This document shows positions 45,069 to 56,986 of a DNA stretch of 64,000 bases, in pieces (the first letter of the stretch is position 1; the number at the start of each line of letters is the position of its first letter). The notes below the pieces were generated by a model. That model was not told the origin of the DNA and ran no database searches. It was given only the letters and a program-made list of their open reading frames with translations. A program made the position numbers and the translations under genes. The stretch is taken from assembly GCA_025526935.1 (NCBI GenBank), contig JAHLKD010000117.1, forward strand, positions 1-64,000, given 5' to 3'. This DNA comes from Cladochytrium replicatum (Eukaryota; Chytridiomycota; Chytridiomycetes; Cladochytriales; Cladochytriaceae).

Positions 45069-47393
45069 ATGGAACACAGGAACGCTAAGAGAAAGAGACA
45101 CAGGTCGAAACGAAACATCACCACCGACAACAACGACTCAAATCAGACTCACCCGCAACATCAAGATCACCACCACGACGCCCCTCCGTCCTTCGTCGTA
45201 GCTGAAGACTACCCGTTCGGTCCTGTCCCTGGCGACATTCTCGAATACATCGACAGAATCGACCCGCTCCTCGACGAACAGCTCAAACAACCTTCCAACA
45301 GATTCAACCCACCCGAAGAGCACGACAACAACGACGACGCGGCTCTCGACCCCGCCCTCCTCGTCGAGAACGTCTACTCCGAAGTCGCAACCCACGAACT
45401 CGCCCTCGCAACAGACCCGCGCTGCTCAAGAACGCTCGAGAAGCTACTCAGGAGATCAAACGACTACCAACTCAGAGTGTTCCTGTCGTCCATCGCTGAA
45501 CAGTGCGTCACAGAAAAAGAGAAAGGATGTTCTAAATGAATCCATGCCTGACCCGTCTCTTTGTGCTAGTATTCCGGTGCTGTTTAGACATCGGTTCGGT
45601 TCGCATGTATGTCAAACCCTCCTCGGCGTGTGCGCAGACGTCGTCGACAGAGAAGTCCGTGGCGAGTCCAAGGTTGAAAAAGAAGACGGAGGCGAGGTGG
45701 ACGTGCCTACCATCTCCGAATCCATCGTCTCTGCCTGCAAGGTGATTTACACTGCACACTTCATGCTGTACGCATCCAATTTAATTTGACTGTTATTGTT
45801 TCAGACGCTTCATGGACTCTGGGTCTCACTCATCCAGAACCGCTACGCAACCCATCTCGTGCGCTCCTTGCTCTCCTTGCTCTCGGGAGAATCCAGTACC
45901 GCCCCGTCGCAACGCAAGCAAGCAAACAACGCGCAACCACCCACGACACTGAAGCGCAAAGTTCCGTCGTCTTTTGCAGAGATCCTGGATGCGCTTGCGC
46001 AGGAGCTGTTGGACGGAGCCGAGGGAGTGGCGGTGAGAACGTGGGCTGTGGATCCGGTGACCAGCCCGGTTCTTCAGATCCTGATCGGTCTGACGGAAAC
46101 CAGGGCAAAGATCGTGGAGATGATCCTGGGCTGTGGAGAGGGTAACTGACCCAATAAAAACCCGACTTGGTAAATGCTCATGGTTACTTGTCAGATGAGG
46201 TGCGGAGTCTGGTGTCGGACCGCGTCGGTGCGCACTTGATGGAAAAGATGATATCTGTGAGCCTGAGACTTTCGTTCAGGTTTCCTTTACAACTCATTGA
46301 ATTTTGGTATTCAGGTCGCCGATGCGGGGACGCTCCAGAAGCTTGACAAGGCGGTGTTCAGGGGCCACCTTGCGACGTTGTCGCAGGATCCGTGCGCCAA
46401 CTTTGTGGTGCAGAGACGGATCGAGCGCGCGGGAAGCGCGAATGAACTAGCCGCTATTCTTGAAGAAGTGCAGCCAATCATCGAGGCACTCTTGTGTGAG
46501 TGGACGTGTGCGGATACCTACGAGAATCTCATTGGTTTTGGATTTCGATAGTCAATAGACGGTCCGGGGTACTTGTGAGTCTTGTACAGGCTTGTCGGGC
46601 ACATGCACAAGTTCAAGGACGTATGCTTAAGGTAACCAAGCATTTGCATTGGGGAACTGGAGCTGCATGGTGACCGTCGTTTGGTTAATGCATAGGCTGT
46701 GCTGGAAGCGATTGGTGCAGCAGAAGAGAAGGAAAAGACGTTGCAGTGTGCACCGATGCTTCTCTACCTGGCCAAATACGAGGTAAGTGGAGATTGTGTG
46801 CAATTTATCGCCTCTACATCGCACACACCAGACGGTGATTGACGAGGTCCAAGCCAAGCGCGCACAGCTGAACGGATCGCTGGTACTGCAAGGGCTGGTT
46901 GGATTCGAGCAAAAGCACAACAAGGTGATTGTCGAGAGCGTTCTTGCGCAGAGGCCGACGGTGGTGTTCAACTGGGCGAGGGACGCGACGTCGTCCCGGG
47001 TTCTCGAAGGGGTGCTCGAGTCGAAGACAGTTGCCGAGGACCGCAAGAAGCGACTAGTGAAGATGTTCCAGGAACAGTTTGGAGAGATGAGTGTGGACAA
47101 GTACGGGAGTCACGTGGTGGACAAGTGCTGGGACTTTGCAGATGTTGAGACCAAGGTGAGTGACAAGCGAAGAGCACTCTTGGGATAGTGACGAGCTAAC
47201 GAAAGAACAGGTACAGATGATGGAAGAGTTTGTGAAGAGCGAGCGCAAGATGCAGCAGAGCGTGTATGGACAGGCAGTGCAGCGACGGGTTGGAGTTGAG
47301 CGGTTCAAGCGCAAGCGCAGCGAGTGGGTAGTTCACGAGGAGGGACGTGACAGGAAGCGTTCGATGTTCGACGATCTGGTGGGCAACAGATGA
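45069..47393 (+). CDS. NOP9: Nop9-like pumilio-repeat ribosome biogenesis factor
   Basis: Nine exons (45069-45502, 45570-45741, 45805-46141, 46195-46256, 46315-46495, 46552-46631, 46696-46782, 46832-47155, 47211-47393) give 619 residues. The N-terminus is basic (RNAKRKRHRSKRN) with a His/Asn-rich stretch. Puf-type repeats follow: FRHRFGSHVCQTLL, LIQNRYATHLVRSLL, AVDPVTSPVLQILI, VSDRVGAHLMEKMI, SQDPCANFVVQRRI, RDATSSRVLEGVL and SVDKYGSHVVDKCW. The set, spacing and order match Nop9, a U-shaped pumilio protein of 18S rRNA maturation in the nucleolus. The basic C-terminus (RKRSMFDDL) also fits. Confidence 0.9.
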
Positions 47394-47636
47394 TAGCCAC
47401 CACGTGATCATCAGCAACACACAAACACAATAATCACAATGCTGTGGTATTGATAACAATACATAACATTATTGTAACGCAACGCAACGCGTCCCCATAA
47501 CATTGTTGTGTTGCTGGCTCTTGGGTCCGTGGCAGTGCTGCACTTGAGCAGTGCCACCCTCCACTGCCACCCTCCGTTCCCCACCCTTCCTCTGCTCTTG
47601 GCACTCCCTTTCTTTCCAAGTGGGCTGAGCGCTACC
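47394..47636. other. short intergenic region
   Basis: 243 bp between tandem plus-strand genes. The frame of the downstream gene is open back to 47508, but the Met at 47637 is preferred as its start (polar MSSKDSKLSG). It includes a GTAACGCAACGCAACGCG triplet run (about 47473). Confidence 0.4.
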
Positions 47637-50600
47637 ATGTCGTCGAAGGACTCGAAGCTGTCCGGCACCAACCCTCTGCCGCTCTCCGCTTCGTCGCTGC
47701 CTCCATCTCTCGCTACTCCGACCTCGCCAGACCACATTCTTCCCTCCTCAATCTCTCCACCTCTACCGCGAATGAACAGAAGAGACACTGTTCCAAAACG
47801 TCTGTCGTACGGAAGCTCGCTATCCGACCTGCATTCCGTACACCTGAACCAACACTCCTCCCGCCTGCCTGTCACAACCCCGTCTCCGGAAGTCGACTAC
47901 TACTTTCCAAATAACCGGATTGCCGCTTCTTCGCAACCTGTCGACCCGCGGAGTGCCCGTTCCAGATGGTTGCCATGGTTGCCATGGCCATCCTCGCCCT
48001 CCTCCCAAACAGTTCTCCCAATGTGGAATTCTCCCGCTCGCTCCGCTGCCTGCCCTCCCCCTGCTCCACCACAGCTCCCATCTGCCGTCGCTTCTCCATC
48101 TCGCCAGTCTGGAAAATCTTCTGCTCCCACTCCTGCTCCGCCCGGGGAACTAGAACTCTCTCTCTGGGTCTCGGACAAAACCCGCTCGGGTTCACATCCA
48201 ACCCTCGCTTACGGTATCAACAACGGCAACGCACCGCCGTCCATGTTCGACTTTATGGAAGCTCACATCCTCGCCGCCCTCAAGCGCACATCCTTTAGCA
48301 AATTCACTCTCGCCTTCCTTGACGGAGAGACGGAAGAAAAGTACTCGGCCTACTTCCTCGACCGTTCCCGCTATCTCTGGCGAACCTACGCAGTCATTTC
48401 CCTCTTGCTCTGCACCCTCCTTCAGCTGCTCCTCACTCACTTTTACCCTGAAATTCATTTCCTCGGTAACCCCCGCTCCGATTTTCTGTTGGTGCTGTGC
48501 GGTGGAACCTTACCGATGCTCTTGCTTCTGATGCTCCACTGGAAACTTCCGCGCTCACGGCTCGCGGACTGCGTTCCTGTGCTCTCACTCATCTTTTTGC
48601 TTTTCCTCGGCCCAGTCCAGATCTGCGGACGCCAGTTCATCAACAACCCAGAGAAGTACCCTCCGAGTCTCACGGCTCCGGTGTACATTCTCGTGCTCCT
48701 GTCGAGCGTGTTCTTTTTCCGGATCCGTTTCGTGTACACTGTGATTGGAACTCTGGTCTCCACTGTGGGCTGGGTTGCGGTGTTTGGTGCGGCGACTCGG
48801 GAGGCCGTGCTGAAGAACCCCGGAGACGGGCTCCTCACCGCCTTTGTGTGCTCTTCTGTCGGTATCATTCTCGCGAGTGTGGTTACGTGCTTTATCGCGT
48901 ACGACCAGGAGCGAGGCTTCCGGCTGCAGTACCTGTCCGACCAGCGGTTCATGAGGATCAACACGAAACTGTTCAAGCAGCTCATGGGACTTCAGCGATC
49001 GTACATCTCTCGAATTGCGGCCGACCTCGACTCGCCGCTTGAGAAGGCCATCATGGGACTCAAGTACCTGATGGCATCCCCGGGGGTGGGTGCCGAGCAT
49101 GCGCCTGTTCTCGAAATGATCATGGCGTGCTTGAACTCGCCCAACCTGATGACACCGGACCTCGAGCACCAGGTACAGCGCGGGCAGGTGGATGTCGACC
49201 CCGAGCAAGAAAAGTGGCTCTTTAGCGAGATTGCGAGACGGAAACACTCTGAGCCGAACGCGTCTTCTGCCGCAGCAGCTGCTGTTGCTGCTGTCGCCGC
49301 ACGTTCTGTTACCCCCGGACCTTCGACGGCGGCAGTGAACCAGGCTACCGCGCCCATTGGGATGATGGGAAGCAATGCGAGCGAGACAACAGTTGCTACG
49401 CTGGTTGCGGATCTGGAGTTGGGAACCAGTGGTGACGCCCTGGAGCCGGGACACAACTGGATTTCACCGCTGAAATGGGACGACGACCGCACAACACCAA
49501 CGTTTATGCGTGACACGCCCCTCCCCGGTCTCGTTGCGCTCTCGCCATCGCCCACTTCGCCGTACAAGACCTTTGACAATACCCCCGCAGCGATCCCGGA
49601 GATTACCAAGTACTGCACATCCGATGCGCTGTCGATGCTGCAGACGAGCGTGAACAGCTGGAGTTTCCCGATCTTTGCGTTCCACCGGTCTGCGAGGGAG
49701 TATCCGCTTATGGTGATGATGCATCATTTGATTGTGCGGAGCGGGCTGTTGACGCGGCTTGGGATCGGGAGCGCGGAGGAGGTTGGAAAGTTTATGCGGT
49801 TTTCCAAGGCGCTTGAAGACGGATACCACCGGGACTTGATGTGTAAGTACCACAAAGAGTGTGATTTTTTGTGCTTTTTTGAGATATTGTGTATTTACAT
49901 GTCTCCATGTAGTCCACAACTCGACACACGCTGCGGACGTGCTGCACAGTGTGCACTACCTCCTCTCGACCCCGGCACTGTCACGGATCTTTAATGACCT
50001 GGACCGCCTCTCGATCTACCTCGCCGCAGCGATGCACGACGTCGACCACCCAGGCTGCAACAACGCCTTCCTGATCTCGACCGGCGACTCCAAAGCGCTG
50101 GTGTACAACGATCGCAGCGTTCTCGAGAACCACCACTGCAGCACCGGTTTCCGGCTGCTCATGCGCGACGAGCACTTTTTCGTTGAGAACCTCTTCCAGG
50201 GCACCGAGGGCCGCGGACTCTGGCGCAAGACGCGCGAGGGGATGGTGGAGATGATCCTTGCGACGGATCTTGGCCGGCACTTTGAGATGCTCTCGATGTT
50301 CAAGAAGAAGGTGATGAACCTGGAGTCATTCGACCCGCGGGGTGTACCCGAGGACAAGGCGCTTCTGATGCAGATGATGCTCAAGTGTGCCGACGTTGCG
50401 AACCCGACGAAACCGTGGCCGCTGTACACCGAGTGGATCCAGCGGGTGACGGCGGAGTGGTACGAGCAAGGGGATGAGGAGCGGCGTCTCGGGATGCCGA
50501 TCTCGCCGTTCTGTAATCGGGAAGCAACGGCTCACGTGGGGGTAAAGAGGGAGACGCGGGAGTGGGAGCGGACGTTTGTGAGCGCGCACGCAAGCTCGCA

Positions 50601-50766
50601 GAAGGGGTTCATTGAGTTTATAGTTGCGCCTATATACGAGGCGCTTGGGAACGTGTGTGGGATCGAGGAGGTGCTGGAGATATTGGAGGGGAATCGGGGG
50701 CGGTGGGAGGGTGTTGGGGAGAACGGTGCTGGTACGGGGGCGACGGGGGCGGGTGGGAAGAGATAG
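47637..50766 (+). CDS. membrane-anchored class I 3',5'-cyclic-nucleotide phosphodiesterase
   Basis: Two exons (47637-49842, 49913-50766) give 1019 residues. A long disordered N-terminus leads to about six TM helices (residues ~240-430: TYAVISLLLCTLLQLLL, FLLVLCGGTLPMLLLLML, VPVLSLIFLLFLGPVQI, PVYILVLLSSVFFF, and two more). A linker and the catalytic domain follow. Exon 2 holds the signature HN..HAADVL, the metal motif HDVDHPGCNNAFL, NDRSVLENHH, then KCADVANPTKPW and EQGDEERRLGMPISPF. All metal ligands are present. The enzyme would hydrolyse cAMP and/or cGMP at a membrane. A GAF or rhodopsin domain is not visible; the TM block is of unknown kind. Confidence 0.9.
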
Positions 50767-51959
50767 AGGTATAGAGGATTTATGTGCTTGTATTTTGTTT
50801 TTTTATTTTTCGCAGCGCAGTTTGATTTACAGATGTCCATTCGCTCAACTTTTTTGTTTACACTTTTTTTTGTTGGTCCGCAAACAGAAAAGAGAAGGGT
50901 GGATTCTTTTCGGTATAGGAACGTTTGTTGCTGTGCTTTCGTTTTAGAGGTTTGCCAGATTTTTTAACGGATCACATTCCACTCCCCATTCATTTTTCTT
51001 GGCGAAGCAAAAAGCAAAGAAAGTGTTGTTATGGTTTCAGAAAAAGATGATGTTTTCGAAAGAAATCTATTTCCTTTTATGTTGTTTGCTGTCGAACAAT
51101 CATGCGTTTTTCGGATTTCCAATCATTGCCCATCGAGGTCCAGGGCAAACCTTTTCTTCGTTTTTCCTACTTTATTATGTGATAGTTGTGGTTGGTGGGC
51201 TCCTTTTTTTTAGACGTTGAGGGGTTTGCTATTTAGAGTTTCATTGCGATTTTTGATTCTTTATCGCCTTTTTTTTTTAGACAGAAAACCATTTCTTCTT
51301 GCCGAACTATATCGTTTCTTATTTTCATCTTGCTTTTCGTTTTTGTTTTCTGTTGTTCAATTAGAGGAGGCTTGCCCGTATTTGGGGATTTTTTTTGTTT
51401 GAATGCGGCGGTTTGGGTTGTGGGTTGGAGGTGGTGGGGTTGTTTCCAGAGTCCAGAAAAAAGAAAGAAACGGCGCGAACATTTTCAAGAGTTACCATTT
51501 TCTTTTAATTTTTAGAAACTCGTTCTGTTCGAGACTATTGAAAGAAGAAAAGAGTCTTACGGAAAGAAACGAGCGCAACAGTAGATTTCCATAGTTTTGT
51601 TTTCATTTCGTATCTGCCGCATGGTTTGGGATCTGCATCGACCTAGGGGTGGGGGGGTTGACGGACGCTGGTTTCGAGCTCCCGAGTTATTCTTGCATTT
51701 GTGTCTTGTTTTTGCAATATTAAAAAGGCGTGATAGAATCACATAAACAAACTGCATGTGGCTGGCCGCACAAGTGTCGGCGTCTCGGTACTGTTTTGTT
51801 TCTAGAAATTATGCATGTTCAACAAATGGGTGTTCGGGGTTTTTGATTCCAAAAGTTTATTCAGAAAATATGGCGTTGCTAAAAAGCATGGTCCGCTCAC
51901 CTCACCCATCCGTTCAGAAGCCAGTGAAATCAATCTATATTTTTATGCCGATGTCGTCT
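50767..51959. other. T-rich intergenic region, no gene seen
   Basis: About 1.2 kb with many T runs and only short frames. It lies 3' of the phosphodiesterase and next to a decayed GDSL copy. I see no repeat, tRNA or conserved motif. Confidence 0.45.
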
Positions 51960-52330
51960 TATATGGAGCCGGTCGTTGACCGCCGGCGAAGACGGAGAAG
52001 GTGGTTTGGTTTTGGTTTTGGCTGCGGTCGGCCGAGTTTTGGAGGCGTACGCCGGTCAGCGAAGCATGTGTCCGAGATTGTTTTGGGCGACAACACCGTG
52101 GGGGGTGGTTCACGCCAGGTGTGATCTAATTGTAACAATGAGGATCGACGGGAAACGGGGGGCTTTTGCATGTTGAGGGACTTACGGCTCCGCCAGAGTA
52201 CAGCTTGATCTCGTCGACGCACTTCCAGCCTCTGGGAGAAAGGTTGTTGGCGATAGTTGGGGCACCGTGGGCTTACTTGTAGACCTCCGTGATGGAAGCC
52301 GAACTGTTTTGCAAAGTACTCGGCCAAGGA
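51960..52330 (-). pseudogene. decayed tandem copy of the GDSL hydrolase gene
   Basis: The segment aligns by eye with the intact gene about 1.2 kb downstream. 52183-52330 corresponds to 53338-53480 (shared CCAGAGTACAGCTTGAT versus CCTGAGTACAGCTTGAT, and GATGGAAGC with an AACTG/AGCTG TTTGCAAAGTA context). 51970-52130 corresponds to the start of the next exon (shared CCGGCGAAGACGGAGAAG and a GGTGTGATCTA end). Frames are broken and the catalytic GDSL and DxxH boxes are missing. The intron between the two exons is still recognisable. Confidence 0.75.
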
Positions 52331-52721
52331 AGCTCATCCGAAAATTAACCTAGTTGGAACGAATGTAATCAGATTTCTGGAGTCGAGACTTCGGGGGAAG
52401 ATGTTTGTGAACCTTTCTGGCAACATCTTTTGTGAAGAGATTCTTGGCACATTTCCTTTATTCCTGTTCAACTGATGCTTGAAAACAAGATATTCTTTCA
52501 TAGAATTTGAAAAGCGTGAAATTTCGGGGTGGGCTTTCGCCCAGAAAATGAAATAGAAAGACGATCTGAAGCTGTTTGGCTGTAACATATGAGGTGATGA
52601 TGGAATTCCTTAAACACCGAGAGACTGTGAAGCTCTAAAAGCATAATCTAATCACTGAGAAAGAACTCCTACACTCAGGTCTATGAAACAGAACACAACA
52701 AAAAGATGCAATTGGCCACCC
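52331..52721. other. no gene seen
   Basis: About 390 bp between the GDSL relic and the stop of the intact gene. It may include more of the duplicated unit's upstream part, but I could not align it by eye. Confidence 0.4.
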
Positions 52722-53844
52722 TTAGAAACCAAAGAAATCATCCCATGCGTTTTCAATGGCGTACTTCCCCAGGATGGTGTGGCCGTAGCGAGTGGGGTGC
52801 TGCCCATCGAAAGTCTGGTACTGAGTGGAGTTCCCGCAAAGGGTCTGCGCAGTCAAATTCAAGCACGCTCCGTGATCGGCGTCCTTGATCACGTTCGGAT
52901 CCGCCGCGAGCAAGTTCAAGTAGTCCTGGTAAGACAACACGGAGAGTCTGACCTTGCAGTTCTCCTTCTTGGACTTGAAATCCGCAATCAGCGAGTCCAG
53001 AACTGTGTTGTGTGCCTTGTATGGGTCGGCGGTGTTTGTTAGTTTCCAGACGATGATGAAGCGCGCACCGGCTTTGGCGAGACGTTGGACCGACGCTATG
53101 ACCGCAGTGGCGACTTGGGTCGGGGTGACAACGACGCCTTGGGAGGCGATGTTGGAGTAGTCGTTGAAGCCGGCGAAGACGGAGAAGATTGTCTGGCGGG
53201 GGTTGAATTTGGAGGCAACGGGGTCGGAGAAGAAGGTGTCGATTTGTTGGGCGACGCCGGGGGTGTTCACACCGGTTGTGATCTACACCGATACCATGTT
53301 AGAATGGGAGATGGGGTCAGAAGTGTGAATACTTACAGCTCCGCCTGAGTACAGCTTGATATCATCGATAAACTTCCAGCTAGGGGAGACATTGTTATCG
53401 GTGGTTGCAGCGCCGTGCGCATAGTTGTAAACTTCCTTGATGGAAGCAGAGCTGTTTGCAAAGTATTCGGCCCATGTTGGCCCATCAGAGAAACGACCTA
53501 AATTAGGATGTAGGAAGCACGATCGATAAGCTTTAGAGGAAAAATCAGGTTTGTACATGGTCCATTTACCTTTGTAGTAAGGGAAAGGCGGGAAGAGGCC
53601 TAAAATGGACATGTAACTACCAACACCGTGTTCTAAAACAAATCAACTGGGACCCACCACCCGACAGCTTGAAAATCCCGTTTCCATTGTCCGTCAATGA
53701 GTCGCCAAAGAATACTCTGGAATGATTGGAGCATGTCAGCAATGGAAAAACATGATTTGAGGGCAAAATGTACACTCTACGCTGCGCGTTGACGAGAGCG
53801 GAGAGACCGAGGACCGCGAGAGAGGCTGCCTTGAAGAGCTGCAT
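52722..53844 (-). CDS. secreted GDSL lipase/acylhydrolase (SGNH family)
   Basis: About five minus-strand exons from the Met at 53844. A signal peptide (MQLFKAASLAVLGLSALVNA) precedes block I, FFGDSLTDNGNG, with the nucleophile Ser. Then come FPYYKGRFSDGPTWAEYFA, AHGAATTDN (block II Gly), AGFNDYSN (block III Asn) and DGQHPTRYGH with the Asp-His pair (block V). All four SGNH residues are present. FSDGPTWAEY is typical of fungal and plant extracellular GDSL esterases. The first intron splits VV just before FFGDS. A decayed copy lies downstream. The substrate is unknown. Confidence 0.9.
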
Positions 53845-54483
53845 TTCTTGGGAGAAGGTGTAGGTAATCTCAGCACTACTGAGGTTGGCTTTATAGGAAG
53901 CAACCCCCGTGGGATTTGCCACAAAACTTCAGCCTGATGAAAAAATTTAACGATTTTGACCTTGTTGTGTGGACTTTTGACTTCTAACCAAATCTTACAA
54001 CAGATTCACCAACCTCATTTGAGTTGCTCGACACCTAGGCACGAATAATAAAGAAGCAAATATGCACGTCATTTGTACACCTTGACACCACGGCTAGCGT
54101 CATTCCATGTGCTCACTTGCCCTTGAATCATCAGCTACCACACATGGGCCGGAACTCCCGGCCAGAAACTTTTCACTTTGTCACCGAGTCAGCTGCAGGA
54201 GGCTAATAATGTCTGTATTTTGATAACCCTTCACAGCCAAAAGAAGCTGAGCAATAGCCGTAGAATCCACTGGAACATAGTGCGATAAATTATGGCAAAC
54301 TGCCGACAATTTGTACCACTTCTCAAAATTTTCCACAAAATAGTGAAGATCCATTAATGGATCAAGGAAGAGTGCTGGACGCTCATTACTTCTGCCCAAA
54401 AGAAGCGCCGCCGAGCTGAAAATGGAAAGTTTGTATTTATCAATCAACCAGGTCGCCATCAAATCGTGGGTAACCACTACACG
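53845..54483. other. divergent intergenic region
   Basis: 640 bp between the start of the GDSL gene (minus) and the amidohydrolase (plus). A minus-strand frame (54181-54741) crosses into the amidohydrolase first exons; its 54181-54430 part (LLLGRSNERPALFLDP) is protein-like but unsupported by any motif. Confidence 0.4.
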
Positions 54484-56421
54484 ATGCCACTCCCTCCCGA
54501 TGACCTCGACGTTGGCGCGAAGCCTTGGCTCCCTGGGCCGCACAAGAGCTTCACTTTCATCAGTATGTCTCAAATGCAATCTATCAATCTGCCATATGTC
54601 GTGCTTACAACCATGCTCGACAGACGCGAATGTGATTGATCCTGAGACGTCCACCGTGTTCAAGAATGCCACTCTGCGCATCGCGAACGGACTCGTCACT
54701 GCCCTTCTTCCGAATGAGGATGACTTTGTTACCGTCGACAAGGACGAAGAAGCTCACAAGGGCGACATCATTGTTGACCTCAAGGGCTTGTGGGTTTGTC
54801 CCGGACTGATTGATTGTAAGTTGTTGGAGAAAATAAGAGCGCATCCACAGATGAACGACAGAGGTACAGTCCACCTGTCTAACTCGTTGCCATGATGAAG
54901 GCCACGCCCACATAACGGCGGTTCCCGGTGCGGGCTCTGCTTCGGATTTATTTGGCCTTAATGAGACCACGCTGCTTTTGCGGTCGACTTGGGTCCTCAA
55001 GAGTGAGTTTTCCTCAGACGCTCCGGGAACTCACCTAAATGATCATTGCACTACAGAGCAGCTCTCCCAAGGATTCACGACTATCAGGGATGTTGGTGGA
55101 GCCACAAAGCAGCAAGCGATTGCAATCGAAGAGTGGCTGACGCCTGGACCGCGTCTCTTTCAGGTATCACAGTATTTCTTAGCGACTGCTGCTGTCCCTA
55201 AAGTTGCGGGTAGGGAGGGAACGCATTGTCGCAGACTGGGGGACATGGGGATGGTGCTCCCCCCAACGCTCTACCCAGCTTTTGCCCCGCCAGCACCTTT
55301 GATGGGGTTGTTGACGGTGTTGACGCTTGTCTGAAAGCTTCTAGGTACCTCATGAAGAATGGTGCCGATCACATCAAAATCTGCGTAAGTGAAGACCTTG
55401 ATCTAGATTCCATTTCTAAATGTAGGCGTGTTATTTAAGACCTCCGGAGGCGTTCTGTCGGAGTCAGACAAGCTTGATAGTCTTCAATTTACTGTCGAAG
55501 AACTCAAAGCCATTTCATGGACGGTTAAGGCTATGGGTGGCACGATGGTGACTGCTCATTGTGTAAGTTACCCTCCAAGGAACGAACTCGTTTCTTTGTT
55601 AACAACTTGAAAACATTCAAGATGACAAACGAAGGTGTCAGGCACGCGATCGAGGTATAAATCCCCTGATAGAGGTTGCACTTCTAAGTTCTCAATGATC
55701 ACAAAGGGTGGCATCGGTGGTATCGAGCATGGTGTATTCTTGGATCCCCCAACCGCAAAACTCATGGCTGAGTCAGGTACCTTTTTCACTCCCACTTTGC
55801 TCGTCTGCGATGTGAGTCAAGAACATCTCACATCGGCCTTCTTTAAATGTGTTGGTATAAATCCGAGTAGCTATTGCAGCAGGGGCCTTGGAAAAAGTTT
55901 ATGACACCAGGTACGCGAGCAAAGCTCGAGCAGATCAACGACGCGGGACTTCGTGCGTACGTGCATTTCAGAACTAAGGACGCATCTGACATGTTGACAT
56001 ATCGCCATCAGTATAAAGGTCGCCCATGATGCCGGTGTCGTGATCTGCTACGGAGTAAGACCGTCGTTTCTGAAAGGCGAAATGAGCTGACTTGTGCTTG
56101 TGATCCTTGTAGACCGATTCGCTTGGTGCGATGCACCCCTATCAAACGTACGAGTTTGTGCTCAGGGCCAAAGTTCTTCCCTCACCGGCGATTCTGAAGC
56201 ACGCAACCGTGAATGCTGCCAAACAGCTTGGGATGGAGGGAAAACTGGGACGGCTTGTGCCTGATGCCTTTGCGGATCTGATTATTTTGCGTGCTAATCC
56301 TCTTGATGACGTGAAGGTTTTGGACGATCCTGAGAAGTATCTTGCTGCGGTGGTGAAAGAAGGGCGATGTGTGAAGAGTGCTGTCAAAGGGCTGGTTGTG
56401 GAGATCCCGCTTTTGGTCTGA
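54484..56421 (+). CDS. metal-dependent amidohydrolase (imidazolonepropionase/prolidase-like)
   Basis: About eleven short exons. Start MPLPPDDLDVGAKPW at 54484; a 61-bp GTATGT intron joins FI to NANVIDPETSTVF. Then come GLIDCHAHIT (metal HxH), LSQGFTTIRDVGG, LSQTGGHGDG, HIKICTSGGVLS (metal-lysine region), VTAHC with MTNEGVRHAIE, GGIEHGVFLD, VAHDAGVVICYGTDSLG (metal Asp in TDS) and the closing strand AFADLIILRANPL. All ligand motifs of a binuclear amidohydrolase are present. Related enzymes cleave Xaa-Pro or Xaa-Lys/Arg dipeptides or cyclic amides; the substrate cannot be told. No signal peptide. Confidence 0.88.
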
Positions 56422-56986
56422 GCAGCATGAAAGCACCGTGGGGTGTGTTTTGTGGTTGTACATCCTGTGCAGGACCCTGCGGTGTAGCATTTTAAAGCTC
56501 TGTGGTGATGGTGTTGCAGAAAGCATTTTACCACAAATGGACATAGTCTAAAAATTTGGAAATCGCTTTGCCCTGATTTGGCACCGAACTTCCAACAATA
56601 GTAACGAACACTTGCCCCGAATCTTTTGCCTCGCCGTCACAAATCAAATCCAATCGCCTAAACGCCGTGCCCCTCAGTCTTCTCGTCCACCTGCACAGCA
56701 AACCTGAATTTCTTGGTGTCTCACCTTCTCCCAGCCACCATCCAACCTACCAACCTGTTGCTTTCTCCCGTCCCAAATAATTACCCGGGTTGCAATCCTC
56801 CACGTCAATTTTTAGCAGCCCCTCATATTTTGCACCCTCCGTTCCTGTCGGACAGGAATCCCTTTATCCCCAATAGAAAATTCGCGGAGGACATATGCCT
56901 GCGCACACACCGGTAACAAAGCAGGTCTCATACCACTTTGTACTACCACAGCTCGTCATCACCTTCGCATTCTGCTAGCAACGGGG
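56422..56986. other. intergenic, no gene seen
   Basis: 565 bp between tandem plus-strand genes. Pyrimidine-rich from about 56720 to 56850, as in many fungal promoters. No defined element. Confidence 0.4.

Noticed and set aside
48585-49454. Minus-strand frame of 289 codons inside the phosphodiesterase
   Set aside because: Shadow of a real gene; composition is Arg/His-rich without motifs, whereas the plus frame has clear membrane helices.
54181-54741. Minus-strand frame of 186 codons
   Set aside because: Its larger half overlaps the first two coding exons of the amidohydrolase and no motif is seen; the remaining 80 codons cannot be supported alone.
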